From Dasyornis broadbenti (lineage: Eukaryota; Chordata; Aves; Passeriformes; Dasyornithidae), in assembly GCA_013397935.1 (NCBI GenBank), contig VZRN01001317.1, forward strand, positions 2,027,606-2,091,605: DNA of 64,000 nucleotides, given 5' to 3'. The translations under genes were made by a program, and so were the position numbers. Shown here in pieces: positions 1 through 10,500 of this stretch. Position 1 is the first letter of the stretch, and every line of letters starts with the position of its first letter. The notes beneath the pieces are model-generated. The model ran no database searches. It saw only the letters and a list, made by a program, of their open reading frames with translations, and had not been told where the DNA came from.

Positions 1-2662
1 CACTTACTGATGGGCCATCAGATACCGGCAGAGGAACCTTTTCACTCATTTGTCTTAGACATTTCTTTGTGTATTTTAACAACTGGATGCATTTATTAAC
101 ATTGTGAGATATTAATAGAAGCAAAATAGAAGCATCCGCTATCATTTGCTGAAGGCACTACTATGAAGGATGGATCTAACTTAACAAGTAGCAGGAATTA
201 GGTGAAGCAGTTCAGCTTCTTTCAAGGACTACTTCACAGCACACCTTGATTGCATATTCATTTATTTGCTCAGAATAAACAAATGCTTCCAAGGCAGCTT
301 AAAACATGAGTCAGTGTTGACTCACTTTAACAAGATTAATGGAATAAAAACTGTGTCTTGTGGGTTAACCCACCCAGTAGACAGCTCAGCCCCACACAGC
401 TCACTCATTCCCCTCAACCAGGATGGTGGAGAAAATTCGAAGGGAAAAGTGAGAAAACTTGTGGGTGAAGATAACAGAAAAGGCCTTCATGTTGTTCAGT
501 AATAGCCAAAACATTGGAGTGTTATCAGCACTGTTTTGGTCACAATTACAAACCACTGCACGCTACAAGCTATGAAGAAAATTAACTCCATTCTAGCCCA
601 AACTGCTACACTGCTGAAAAGTTTTTGTTGCTAATTTAATTGCTAGTTCAGAAAGAAAAAAATTTCTTAACTTGCAGAGTTATTTCTGTGCCTAGGTAAT
701 TTCTAATCTGTTGCTTATAGGATGTTTTAATAACTATACGGCAGCTGTTCAAGGCCAATTTTAACAGGAGAGGGAAATCATCATACATTACCTCAAGACT
801 ATTTGGTAGCTTAATATGTTTTAAAAATGATGACAGATGTAAATAGCTGCAGTATTTCACTGCAGGAAGCAGTGACCCAGGCAGACTGGCATAGGCTGAT
901 GCTCCCTTTGTGCTGTTTCCAGTTGGCAAATGGGTCCTGCTCTGTACTTCTTACTGTATTTTCCCTTCATTATTCTAGGCTCTCTCTTTTTAAAAGCTGC
1001 AGTCGAATTTCAAGGGACACATGTTCTTAACATATTTCACCCAGTACTCTCCTGTTTGGGAAAGTGCTCTGGAACATTGACTGCGCTTTTAAGGTTTTAG
1101 AGGAGTTCATTATCATGCATCAAGCACTTAGGCCCATTCCCTAGGCATATGGGTTGACATCAGTCTGTTATATCACCAGTTCTAAAGATTATCTACAGAA
1201 GGAAAGAAAACTTCAGCAATTAGGCAATCTGTGTATCTGTTTGTGTTTCCTCTCTCTCACAGTAATATTTTTAACCCATAAGTAAATGTCAGCTAAATTT
1301 AGCAGAGTGATACAGGTCCATATAATCATAATGCCACTGGTTTTGTCAGAGTAGAGGACTAAAAAGAGAAGATGGGTCACAGAAGAATCAAACAAAAATG
1401 AAGTCTGCAGGATGATTGTTATTAGACAGCAGAAAATCAACATAAACCATTGCTAATGTCTCCATTGCATAGAAGTATTTCAATCTGTATTGATATTGCT
1501 TTTCCATTCTGTTTCCATGTATAAAATCACAGCACTGTTGCTATATGATTTCTGATTAATGAGGAACAAAGCACTTGCAAAAGACATGTTCAATGCTCAG
1601 TTTTCAGCAGGGCACACTAGTCCAGTATTTTTAAGATAGAGAATAAATAAACCCTTACAATCTCAGAGTAAGACAGTGCCTTTGCTGTGCCATAGGCGGC
1701 ACAGATGAAACAGTATGCAGTTGGCAATGGTGGCACCTCTTAAGGCCTGGATCCTTAGATCCAGGGGTTTAAGTCAAGGTTCTATTGCTCTCAGCGCAAA
1801 GGAGAAATCCCCACCAGATATAGTCAAGAGGTGAAAATCACACTGAAGCTTACTGGCAAAAATATGAAAATCAAGCACTCTAAAAGAAACCATCTTTGGC
1901 AAAGGATGAAATACAACATATAAAGAAACATTGAACCACTTATCGTAGCAGTACTTGGTGTTTAACATAACTTAACACAACCTCCGTAGTTAAAAAATGC
2001 TATGTTACCCAGAAGTTCAAGGAAAAGAGAATTAGGAAAACAAAGAGAGGCAGAGAGAAAGACCCAAGGAGAGAAGAGATGCAGAAAAACACACAAAGAG
2101 CTCCCACCTCCTAGGATTGCAGCAGGGGCAGGACAGGAACTCCATGCAGGGTTCAAAACAAATATTGATGTTGGAGTCTAAGAAGCTGTGATCAAGCATA
2201 TAATAAAGTATATGATCATATGACACCACGTCTCATTTTTTAAAATATTTGTTTGTAAATAAATACCAGGCAGAAAGCAAAGGAGAGTTGTCTGACTTAA
2301 TGGCCTGTCTGCATGGTCATAATATCTTTATTTCTGAGGGATATGGAGCCAATATTGTGACTATTCACAAATCCCATTCTGTATCTGACACTGAGCAAAT
2401 TAAAACTGGAGAGCTGTCTGATGGGTTTTTTTTTCTGACTCACTGGGTATTTGCATTTTGTAGGATTAGATATGGAGAAGATCTCAGTGTTGTGCTTTCT
2501 CTTCCCCATGTATCAGAAAATCTTCAAAGAATTTTATTTCAAACACTGACACCAGGTGTTTTGAAAAGGACACACAGTTCCTGTGTCTTGCACTTTCTGG
2601 CTGAAAATTACGTTGTTTCCAATTTCCCTGTTAGTTTTGCTGGTGGCCACAAGAGAGAGTGA
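1..2662. other. No gene recognised; AT-leaning unique DNA
   Basis: Short frames only, none with recognisable protein similarity. Mixed single-copy sequence with scattered short A and T runs. A purine-rich patch on the plus strand lies near 2035-2100 (many GAGA and AAGA units). No CR1 or MIR signature was seen. Confidence 0.6.
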
Positions 2663-2671
2663 TTTGGGAAT
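2663..2671. repeat. Left copy of 9-bp direct repeat (possible target-site duplication)
   Basis: TTTGGGAAT here is repeated exactly at 3165-3173, flanking the CpG-rich block between them. A 9-bp match about 500 bp apart can occur by chance. Its position at the two edges of a compositionally distinct block is what suggests an insertion footprint. Avian endogenous retroviral insertions usually give 4-6 bp duplications, so 9 bp is not a textbook fit. Confidence 0.35.
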
Positions 2672-3164
2672 GCTCAGTAGCAGAGATCCCACACGAGGGC
2701 TGGCCCACATGGCTGGAGCTGTCCTGGAGCCACGTTTCACATCTCAGATGGAGCTGACAACACGAGCATGGTCAGAACAGCTGTGGGATGTGAGGAGCAC
2801 CTGCCCGTGGAGAGGTGGGGGTAATCTACAGAAAACCGAAACTCAGGCGTTAGCGCAGGCACTGAATGTGTTGGCAGAGCTATAAAGTCTCTTCAGAATC
2901 GACTCTTGGGTTTATTGCGGTCACTATCCATAATTTTCTGATACCTGAACCAAAGCCCTGAATGCTGGCTGCTGGACCATGTCTTGCAAACTCGAGTACC
3001 AGCAACAAAAGCTTGATGAACGCTGGAGCATGACTAATTCAACAGAAAACCTCACCCAGTTTTGTTACCCGCTGGCTTTCTGCCTACACGCGTACTGCCA
3101 AAGTTGCCACTAATAAAATTTCTTGTTAGCGTTGTAAATCTGTTTTGCTCTCTCCTGCATATGC
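2672..3164 (+). mobile_element. Candidate solo LTR or other inserted element (CpG-rich block)
   Basis: About 0.5 kb that differs from its surroundings: I count about 15 CpG dinucleotides by eye, where neighbouring stretches of similar size have only a few. It contains a TATA-like TATAAAG at 2881-2887 and, about 230 bp downstream, an AATAAA at about 3113-3118, followed by a T/G-rich stretch. That order (regulatory part, TATA, polyadenylation signal, short tail) is typical of a retroviral LTR read on the plus strand. The block is bounded by the 9-bp direct repeat TTTGGGAAT. Against an LTR: the ends are not a clean TG...CA pair, and I cannot match it to a named family. A retained CpG-rich regulatory element is the main alternative. 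No retroviral coding sequence is seen beside it. Confidence 0.3.
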
Positions 3165-3173
3165 TTTGGGAAT
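3165..3173. repeat. Right copy of 9-bp direct repeat (possible target-site duplication)
   Basis: TTTGGGAAT, identical to 2663-2671. See the CpG-rich block between the two copies. Confidence 0.35.
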
Positions 3174-5710
3174 ATCTAGTAATTCAGAGCATCAAGGAAA
3201 AATGTTAATTATTGAGTACAAAGTATTTGAGGTGCTACACTGCCACGAGACCTCCTATCCCAGATTTCTGTGTTTATTATAGGCCTTTTATATCCATAAG
3301 TGAGCAACAAGGAGGTGGGTGGGTATTTTGCAACTTACTCTTGGCCAAGATGTTCATCCTTACGTACTGAAATAATTCTGTTTTCTCCTAATCTCTAATC
3401 TGAGAAGCTGGGAGGAAGTACACCTTTTCCAGAGTTTTTTTTTTTTAAATTCACGTACAATCTAGTAAAGTCCACAAAGCTTTTGTTAACTACAGAAGAT
3501 TATTAAAACCACCAGTGGGGTCTTAATTATTTGAATTTCAGCACATGATCAAGCACTTTGCTGTATCAGTGCCTGGAGTTCAGACCCAGGCCTGTTCTGG
3601 ATAGAGGTTCTGGGGCGATTCCTCTTTCCTTACTGACTTTGTTGGTCTGAATGGAATAAAGAAATCTATCACACAGGAAAGGCCAATAGGTTTAAATCCT
3701 TTATGGATTTAATTTGGAACATTGCCTAAAATTTGCAGAAAATAACATTTCTTTTGGCTTGGAAGTGTTCATGGGTGAATCTCTTCCAAAGATGCTCTGT
3801 GCAAGGAGCTGTGCACAGTGCACAGGTTAGGAGTGAAAGGATGGGCCCATCTCTGCATCTGCATCTACATCTACGTATAATCTGTGCCTATGCCTATGCA
3901 TGGTTTCACAGGGATTCTATTTTTATTCACATCATTATACCTTTGCCCATGGCGAGTCTTCACCTGGAGCAATTATATTGTGAAAGAGCTTATGAAATAC
4001 TTCCATCTGTCTCTGAGCTTTATCATTTTGTCATCACTATAAAATGCCAATTTCCTATCAAATTTGGAGTCTGGATTGTGTAAAAGAAAGCTCAGTGTGT
4101 AACCAGATATGTGAGCAAGAACTGTTGTTCAGAAGCACCTGACCAAGGACCAGGGGAGACTTCCCAGTCTTGTGTTGTCACAGCCATGTACCTGCCAAAC
4201 TCACAGTCTCACTTCTTGCAGTTTCTCATCATCTCTTAAGTTCCCATTAATGTAGAACCATGTTTCAGCCCAGTCAGTTGGAAACAGCACTGCTGGAAGC
4301 AAACCAATGATTTGCAAGAAGGAATTAATAATTGGCAATTACCTCTCTAGAATATGATTGTTAATGCTTGTGGACAGTAGTTTCAAGAAGCATTATTCGA
4401 ACATAGATTCGTAAATCAAGAATTTGAAAATCCTGATGAGGGATTCCAATAATACGCTTTAAGTGCAGAAATTCTGTTTTCCTGCTGCATGGTCACTGTG
4501 TCTTTTATGATACTCAGTGTGTTTATGTGTATATAAGCAAACTTTTAGCACCCCAGAAATCGCATGTAAGTCCTGTCACATAGCATTTGATGCTTCAGAT
4601 GAAAAGTTGGGCCAGAAGTGACACGTTACTCATTGAAATGAAGGACACGTCGTACACAATTTCCTCTTCATGTCAGGTTGAGTCACTTTGCCCCTCTGTC
4701 TGGCATGTGAGATGTGTCAATGGCAGTGGCTCCTATTTCATTCTGTCTGTAGCCTACTGGTTAGATGAGCAAGTCCCCACATCATCCCTGCCAGCTGTCT
4801 CCTGTACTATCTCAAACTGCTGTGAAACATGAGGTTAACGATAATATGGGACTTGTCATGGGCTCTGCTCATTTGGCTTTGCTCAGCTGAACCTTTGACA
4901 TTGCCTGGAATTCCTCATCATGGCTTGCCCTGATTCTGCTGTGGATTAGGCTGTGTCTCAAGTAGGTTAATTTCAGAATATGGGGGGGGGGGAAGTGCTA
5001 CCAGTCTTGCTTTCTTAACATGAACAGATGTGAAAATTGGCGTGATGCTGTGATGGGGCTTATAAAAAACAAATAGAAATTTGCATCAAACTTTGGCTTG
5101 GCAATAATTTTGGGAGTGTAATTTTAATCTAGTCTGATTAGACTAATTTCTGTGACTACTGAGTTTTCAGCACATGTCTAAAGAACCATATTTAGGAAAA
5201 CAGTAGCAATACTTGCAGTTGTGAGAGCAGATGCAGCACCAGTCCATCTAAACAAGGAAAATGATAGATTCTGAAATCTGGTATCACTTTTGGAGAAAAA
5301 AGATTATGGGATAAACAGCAAATATACTGACATAAACCCTTGCATTATGTTTGTCCTTTATGAGGTGAAGCCCAGCATTATTCTTAGATGTAAGCAGGAT
5401 ATAAGCCAGGTCTCTGTCTGAGACTCAGCACTTTTTCAGCATCATTGTGGATAGGGATCAATTACCCGTGTTTTTCTTAGCCTGTGAGGCCTAAGATGAT
5501 ATGATGTTCCAGCTAGAGTAGAAATCATCCCATACTGCTGTTCTTCACTGCTAGAAAGATCCTTTGGGAAATGTAATTCAAGAGTCTGAAGTTTTTTTGA
5601 GTTTTGGGTAGGAGATCCATGAGAGCTCTTACATATGAAATTTGCCTTGCCTGCTCCCAGGTAGGTTCTGAATGTTGTGATCGCACAGGGGCACTACATG
5701 GTATTCCTGG
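3174..5710. other. No gene recognised; unique DNA with short simple repeats
   Basis: Nothing codes convincingly. Around 3850-3880 is a short imperfect hexamer run (CATCTG/CATCTA units), followed by a doubled TGCCTA. Around 4982-4992 is an 11-base G run. The remainder is ordinary single-copy sequence. Confidence 0.55.
4982..4992 (+). repeat. Poly-G homopolymer (11 G)
   Basis: Uninterrupted run of 11 G in an otherwise AT-leaning stretch. Likely polymorphic in length and prone to sequencing error. Confidence 0.8.
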
Positions 5711-5823
5711 GACAGATTGGGAAAGATTTGCTAGTGAGATACATCAGTTCAGATCAAGTTCCTTGTGACAGGAGTTTTGTAGGATCACCCAGAGCGGATG
5801 ATGGGCATATTTAATAAACTCTC
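5711..5823 (+). repeat. Local duplication, copy 1
   Basis: About 113 bp that aligns, in the same orientation, with 7206-7312. Shared runs include TGGGAAAGATTTG, ATCAGTTCAG, AGTTTTGTAG, ATCACCCAGAG, GGATGATGGGCATA and AAACTCTC. The only clear length difference is a 5-6 base gap near the right end. Identity by eye is roughly 80-85 percent, so the duplication is old. I do not recognise the unit as a known repeat. Sequence to the right of this copy differs from that beside copy 2, which runs into a CR1 fragment. Confidence 0.7.
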
Positions 5824-7205
5824 AAATATATGAATAAATAAAAATGATCATCAGAACTGCCTGAAATATTAAAGAACGTTGATAAATAAATTACAACACT
5901 TTCAACTTGGGCCCCTTTATGAAACGTTTTTAAAATAGCTGTAAATAGCTGCAATTATATCTTGACTCTAGGACTGGTTGGTGGATTTAATCTACAATTT
6001 AATTTGCCTCAGAAAAACATAACAGCAATGAGAAAGAATTGGTCAATTAAGTGGTGACAAGATATTGTATCAATGCTAGTGATCAATTCAATTCTTCACA
6101 GGCACATACATCACTGTAAACCTGGTGAATTCCTTAACTTCATTTATATTACCCCTGGTTGGCACAGTCACAGGTGAAAAAATATTAGACTTTCTAATTT
6201 CTCCTCCTGCCCTTGCTCAGAATACCTGCACCTCTCATTCAAGGATTTTTTTTTGTGCAGATATTGAAAAGAAACCCCCAGGCTTTGGCCAAGGGAGTAA
6301 ATAACTCTGTCATCTGTGAATATAAGCGAGAAGACAAGAGGAAATGTCACCTGGGAATTATTATGCAAAATAGAAGGAATGCAGGAAAAAAAACAATGTT
6401 AAAATTTAATTTGTGTGTTTTAATATTATTGTCTCATTTTATTTTAAAGGTACAATATAAAAATAAGTATGACAAAAGGATAAATGAATGTAGCATAATT
6501 AGCACAAAAATTATACCTAATTTGTTTTCTGGATATTGCTTTGTCTGTATTATAAATAATGGTATGTGGATACAGTAGAAAGTGAAATAACTCAGAATAT
6601 TAAATTCTTTTAAGATTGGGCCATGGGGGCCTTAATGTCTGGTTTCATTCCTGTCTCTAATTTACCGTTCTTGTGTCATCAGCAATAACCCTTACACACA
6701 AATGTCTCTCTGCCCCAGCTCTGAGCTCTGCTGGTTTCTAGAGCAGTGTCTGCAGCGAAGGCTAATGGTGGGGGTGGTTTACACTGTGCAAATCAGGCTC
6801 CCGCACTGCAGTGTTCCCAGGTAGGAGCTGAGACAGTGCTCATTCCTTTTCTTTCTGAAGTGCCAGCAGACATTCACACACTGGGAGCTGTAACAGTCCT
6901 GTGCTTTCTGATGAGATGTGTTGGAGTGCGTGATGATGTGAGCTTTGATAAAAGCTTAAAAAGAAAATTTGGTCAACTGTGGGATATTTGGGTATTATCG
7001 AGTGACCCCAAATTGGTAGCTGGGCATTACTGAGAACAGTGTTTCCTTGTCCAAGGTATTATGTAGAGGTATATTTTTGTAAACATCAATTTGACACCAA
7101 AAATGATGATTCTCTAGCAGCTCTATGATACAGGTCAAAATTGAAGGGTCTGTTTTTGTTTTAGGAATGCTCTGCCCAAACCTACCTGTTAGAGGGACTG
7201 CTCAT
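5824..7205. other. No gene recognised; AT-rich segment
   Basis: The first 300 bases are AT-rich with many homeodomain-type cores (ATTA, AATTAA), ATGATCA/TGATCAAT motifs and an NKX2-like TTAAGTGG near 6048-6055. This texture is often seen in conserved noncoding elements, but conservation cannot be judged from one sequence. No exon was recognised. Confidence 0.45.
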
Positions 7206-7312
7206 GGCAGACTGGGAAAGATTTGGAAGTGAGATATATCAGTTCAGCTTAAGTTTCTTATGATATCAGTTTTGTAGAATCACCCAGAGAGGATGATGGG
7301 CATAAAACTCTC
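7206..7312 (+). repeat. Local duplication, copy 2
   Basis: About 107 bp matching 5711-5823 in the same orientation, roughly 1.5 kb downstream of it. Its right edge lies directly against the 3' end of a reverse-oriented CR1 fragment. This suggests that the CR1 inserted next to it or that the CR1 end defines the duplication boundary. No target-site duplication was identified. Confidence 0.7.
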
Positions 7313-7570
7313 CTAGAGACCTTGAGAAGTCATTGAGTCCATTTCTTCTCCCTGAGGCAGAATGAACTATACCTAAAGAATTGTCAAGAGTAATTTATCA
7401 TTCTAAGCTGCTCTTAAAAACCTGAAATGACGGTAACGCTATAACCTTACAGTCTAATCCCATTCTTGATATTCTTAGCATTACAACATTTTTCTTATGT
7501 TCTACTTAAATCTTCTCTATAGCATTTTAAGTCCCTTGTTTTTGTCCTATGCCCAGTGGGCAAGAATACA
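7313..7570 (-). mobile_element. Ancient CR1 LINE 3' fragment (reverse)
   Basis: Read on the plus strand, this is the typical reverse complement of an old amniote CR1 3' region. It has a GACCTTGAGAAGTCATTGAG start, then CCCTGAGGCAGAATGAACTA, then CTGCTCTTAAAAACCT with AATGACGG, and finally CTTGTTTTTGTCCTATGCCC. These landmarks appear in the order known from turtle, crocodile and bird CR1 copies. The fragment covers only about 260 bp of the 3' part. It is strongly diverged and carries no usable reverse-transcriptase frame. It is a 5'-truncated dead copy, older than the CR1 at 55-56 kb. Family assignment is from memory of consensus landmarks. Confidence 0.8.
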
Positions 7571-10500
7571 ATGGAGCGCTTTCCCACGTTCTGTATGAGG
7601 GTGCTCAAACTGTCTGCAAGCTTTTGTGAACTCTAAAATAATTTTATTCAGCATATGCTGATCTCATAGTGCTAGATTTTTAACGTGGTGTCTAGACACT
7701 CCAGATAATTAGCATTTTTACTTATTAATAGGAACCAAGGAGCACGCAGAAATGAGAAGATATTTTATTTTTTAAGCCTAGAGTTGAATAATAGCTTGTC
7801 TGTGCAAATGGTATGGGGTTAGCTAACATGGATTTCCATGTTTCCTATAATATGGCACTAACCTTGCTGCAGAGACAGCCTGTGTACACTTGGGGACTTC
7901 CAGAAAGGAATCATTTGAAGTGGCTGGAAATTTTGGCTTTTTGCTTCACTCCTTCTTCATCCATGACTAGTATCTGCTGGATAAATATCTGAGCAAGCTA
8001 GGGGATATCTTTTTCAGATTTTACAGTTCATGTCACCAGCAGACATTGACTCTATGAAGTAGGAACTAAGTAATGTGATGGGAATGGATTTGAAATATCA
8101 GGAATACTATCTGGATGAAGCTTTAGCTTAGAACACTATCCCTCCTTCAGTTTCATTAATGATTTCCCTTTTGTTAAATGTGACTGACATCGGCTCAGTT
8201 TGTGAATACTCAAAGTGAGGCCTCAGAGAACTCATTTGTTACAAAAATCTGAACTCATTATTTTTAAGAAATTAAGCTGGATAATGAAATGATAATGTCG
8301 ATGTTATTATCCTCCAACATCATAATTTTAGAATTGAACATAAAGTCTACTCCAATTAAAATTGTTGCATGGAACATAAAACCAGAATGCTGTGATACTG
8401 GAAACATTTAGACATGCACATAAGCTTTTTAAAAAAGTTCCCAGGCACAAGAACAAAGGTTTTATTCATTCCAAGGATAAGTCAGCCAAAGTGATCTTTA
8501 TATATTAAAATTACTGGTTGCACATTGTGCTAAAGAGGACGCACTCATCCCAGGAGGCTGAGCACAATAAACCAGACAAGGATCAGGCTCAAAAGAAAAC
8601 GCAGTAACATTTTAATAAGAAACACAGTTTCTTTATGAAGCCAAAATGCTAAATGAGTTAGCAGTGGGCTTTCATGCCACTGTTAAATGATGAACAAAGA
8701 CTGAGATGAGAAGCATCTATATACCAATAGTACATACAAATTTCACTCTGTTCTCTGAAGTCTTACTCGTTGCGGCAGAGTGAAGGCCAACATCATCCCT
8801 AAATTACAAACATTATGAAAGACAGCATTTCTCACTGGAACTTGTTCTCACTAAGAATAAAGTTTTGTAGTAGAATCCTGGTTCCAATTTTCCATTTTTA
8901 AAGGGAAGCAGTGAGTAATCTTTGTCCAAATAATATTGCCTTTAATTTCCATGGAAAGAGCATTTTACAGAAAAGAACATATGTGGTTTTGTTTCCCTTT
9001 AAAATAAATCTTTCATTTGCGTCTTATCCACTGGAAAACAAATCCACAGGATAACATCAGGTTACTAGCACTCTTATTTGAAGTGGGAACGAGAACATCA
9101 GTCACCTGCAGGTGAGAGAGAAAGGTGGGAGTGAAAAGTCAATTGAATGAACGGCCCTTTGGTGTGTTCAAGGACAGGATCTGTCTGTCCATACTCCTCA
9201 TTCCCCTTCTATCTGGCACTTAGCAGGATCAAACCCTCTCAATGCCTCTGCCAGGCAGGAATGTGCTGGGAGCAGCTGCAGGAATGTGATTGCCAGCAAA
9301 GAAATCCCTGCTTTGCTGGACAGCTCTCCTCTGCTCTGGACCAGCGGACTGCAGTCCCAGCTCCCCCATGCATTAAAAGCAGGCTGATCAAATCATAATT
9401 GGCTACTGAACTTTGTGTTAGAAGTGAATTTATCTCATGTAGTCAATTTGGAATACCAGATTTCTTCTTGGTTTCCAGACTGAGTTGATGGTAAGGCTTA
9501 GCTGCCTCTGAGGAGTAGCTCCAGGAGCCCCAGTCAGGTGCAGGGAGAGGCCGACACCAGCCACAGGAAAGCACCAGCTCTCCAGGGAAAAATTCACCTT
9601 TGGAATGCTGGAGCACACCCCAGAGAGCATGTGAGAGCACTTTGAGGTGCTTTTTTGCAGCACACCTCAGCCCTAATCCTTGCTCCAGTTATAAGCTGCC
9701 TCACCCCTCTCAAAAATCCCTCACCATGCTCAGTGTGTGCCAGGGAAGGCATCAGGACAGAGGTGCTTGGGAAAATGCACTGTTCCTCCATAAATGATTT
9801 TTTTTCCCAAACACAAACTCTGAGTGAAATTTGAGACACCTTCTTGCAGAGCCACCATGGTAATGGTTGAAGCACTAGTTGACAAATTTTCTAAGCACTT
9901 TTATTTTCTAAAGAAGTATTTACTCCTGCTTTTTGAGCATTGTTTGCAAACCTAAAGCTAGCGTTCTTTTTTTCAGTTAAGATTACTGGTGTAGTCCATC
10001 TTAGAGAAAGGAAAGCATGTCAGGAAGCACATGTTTAAGCGGTTTTGTCTGTGTTTTGAGTTGCACACAGGGTTGTGTAGCTGGTTGCCATACGCAAACA
10101 AAAGATAGAGCAGGATGTTTTGACTTCACTCACTGTGACAGCAGTCAGATACAAAATCTGCCTTCAGATGTTGTACCCAGAGTAAACAATGAGACTCACT
10201 AAGAACCTGACATCTATTTTTTTAAGAACCCTTTTCAAAGAGACAGTTACTCAGACATGTGAGGGTCTATTTCACCTGATGTTTTGAATAAATTGGCAGC
10301 AGAAGCCGATGGCTTTGACAATTGTTTGCCACAGAGGTGTGCAATGCATCAGTATTTGTAGTGATTAAGCTTTATGTTTCAAAACATCTCAGCAACTACA
10401 AAGGAAATCCCATTAAAAGGAAGGACAGCTATACTCCTGGCTGGCTCTTCAGTAAAAATATCCTTTCCGCTCAGTCCCCCATACCTGATTACTTTTGGTT

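Noticed and set aside
2583..2885. 100-codon frame with a hydrophobic start overlapping the CpG-rich block
   Set aside because: It crosses the left edge of the inserted-looking block, resembles no known protein and ends at the TATA-like motif. Regarded as chance.
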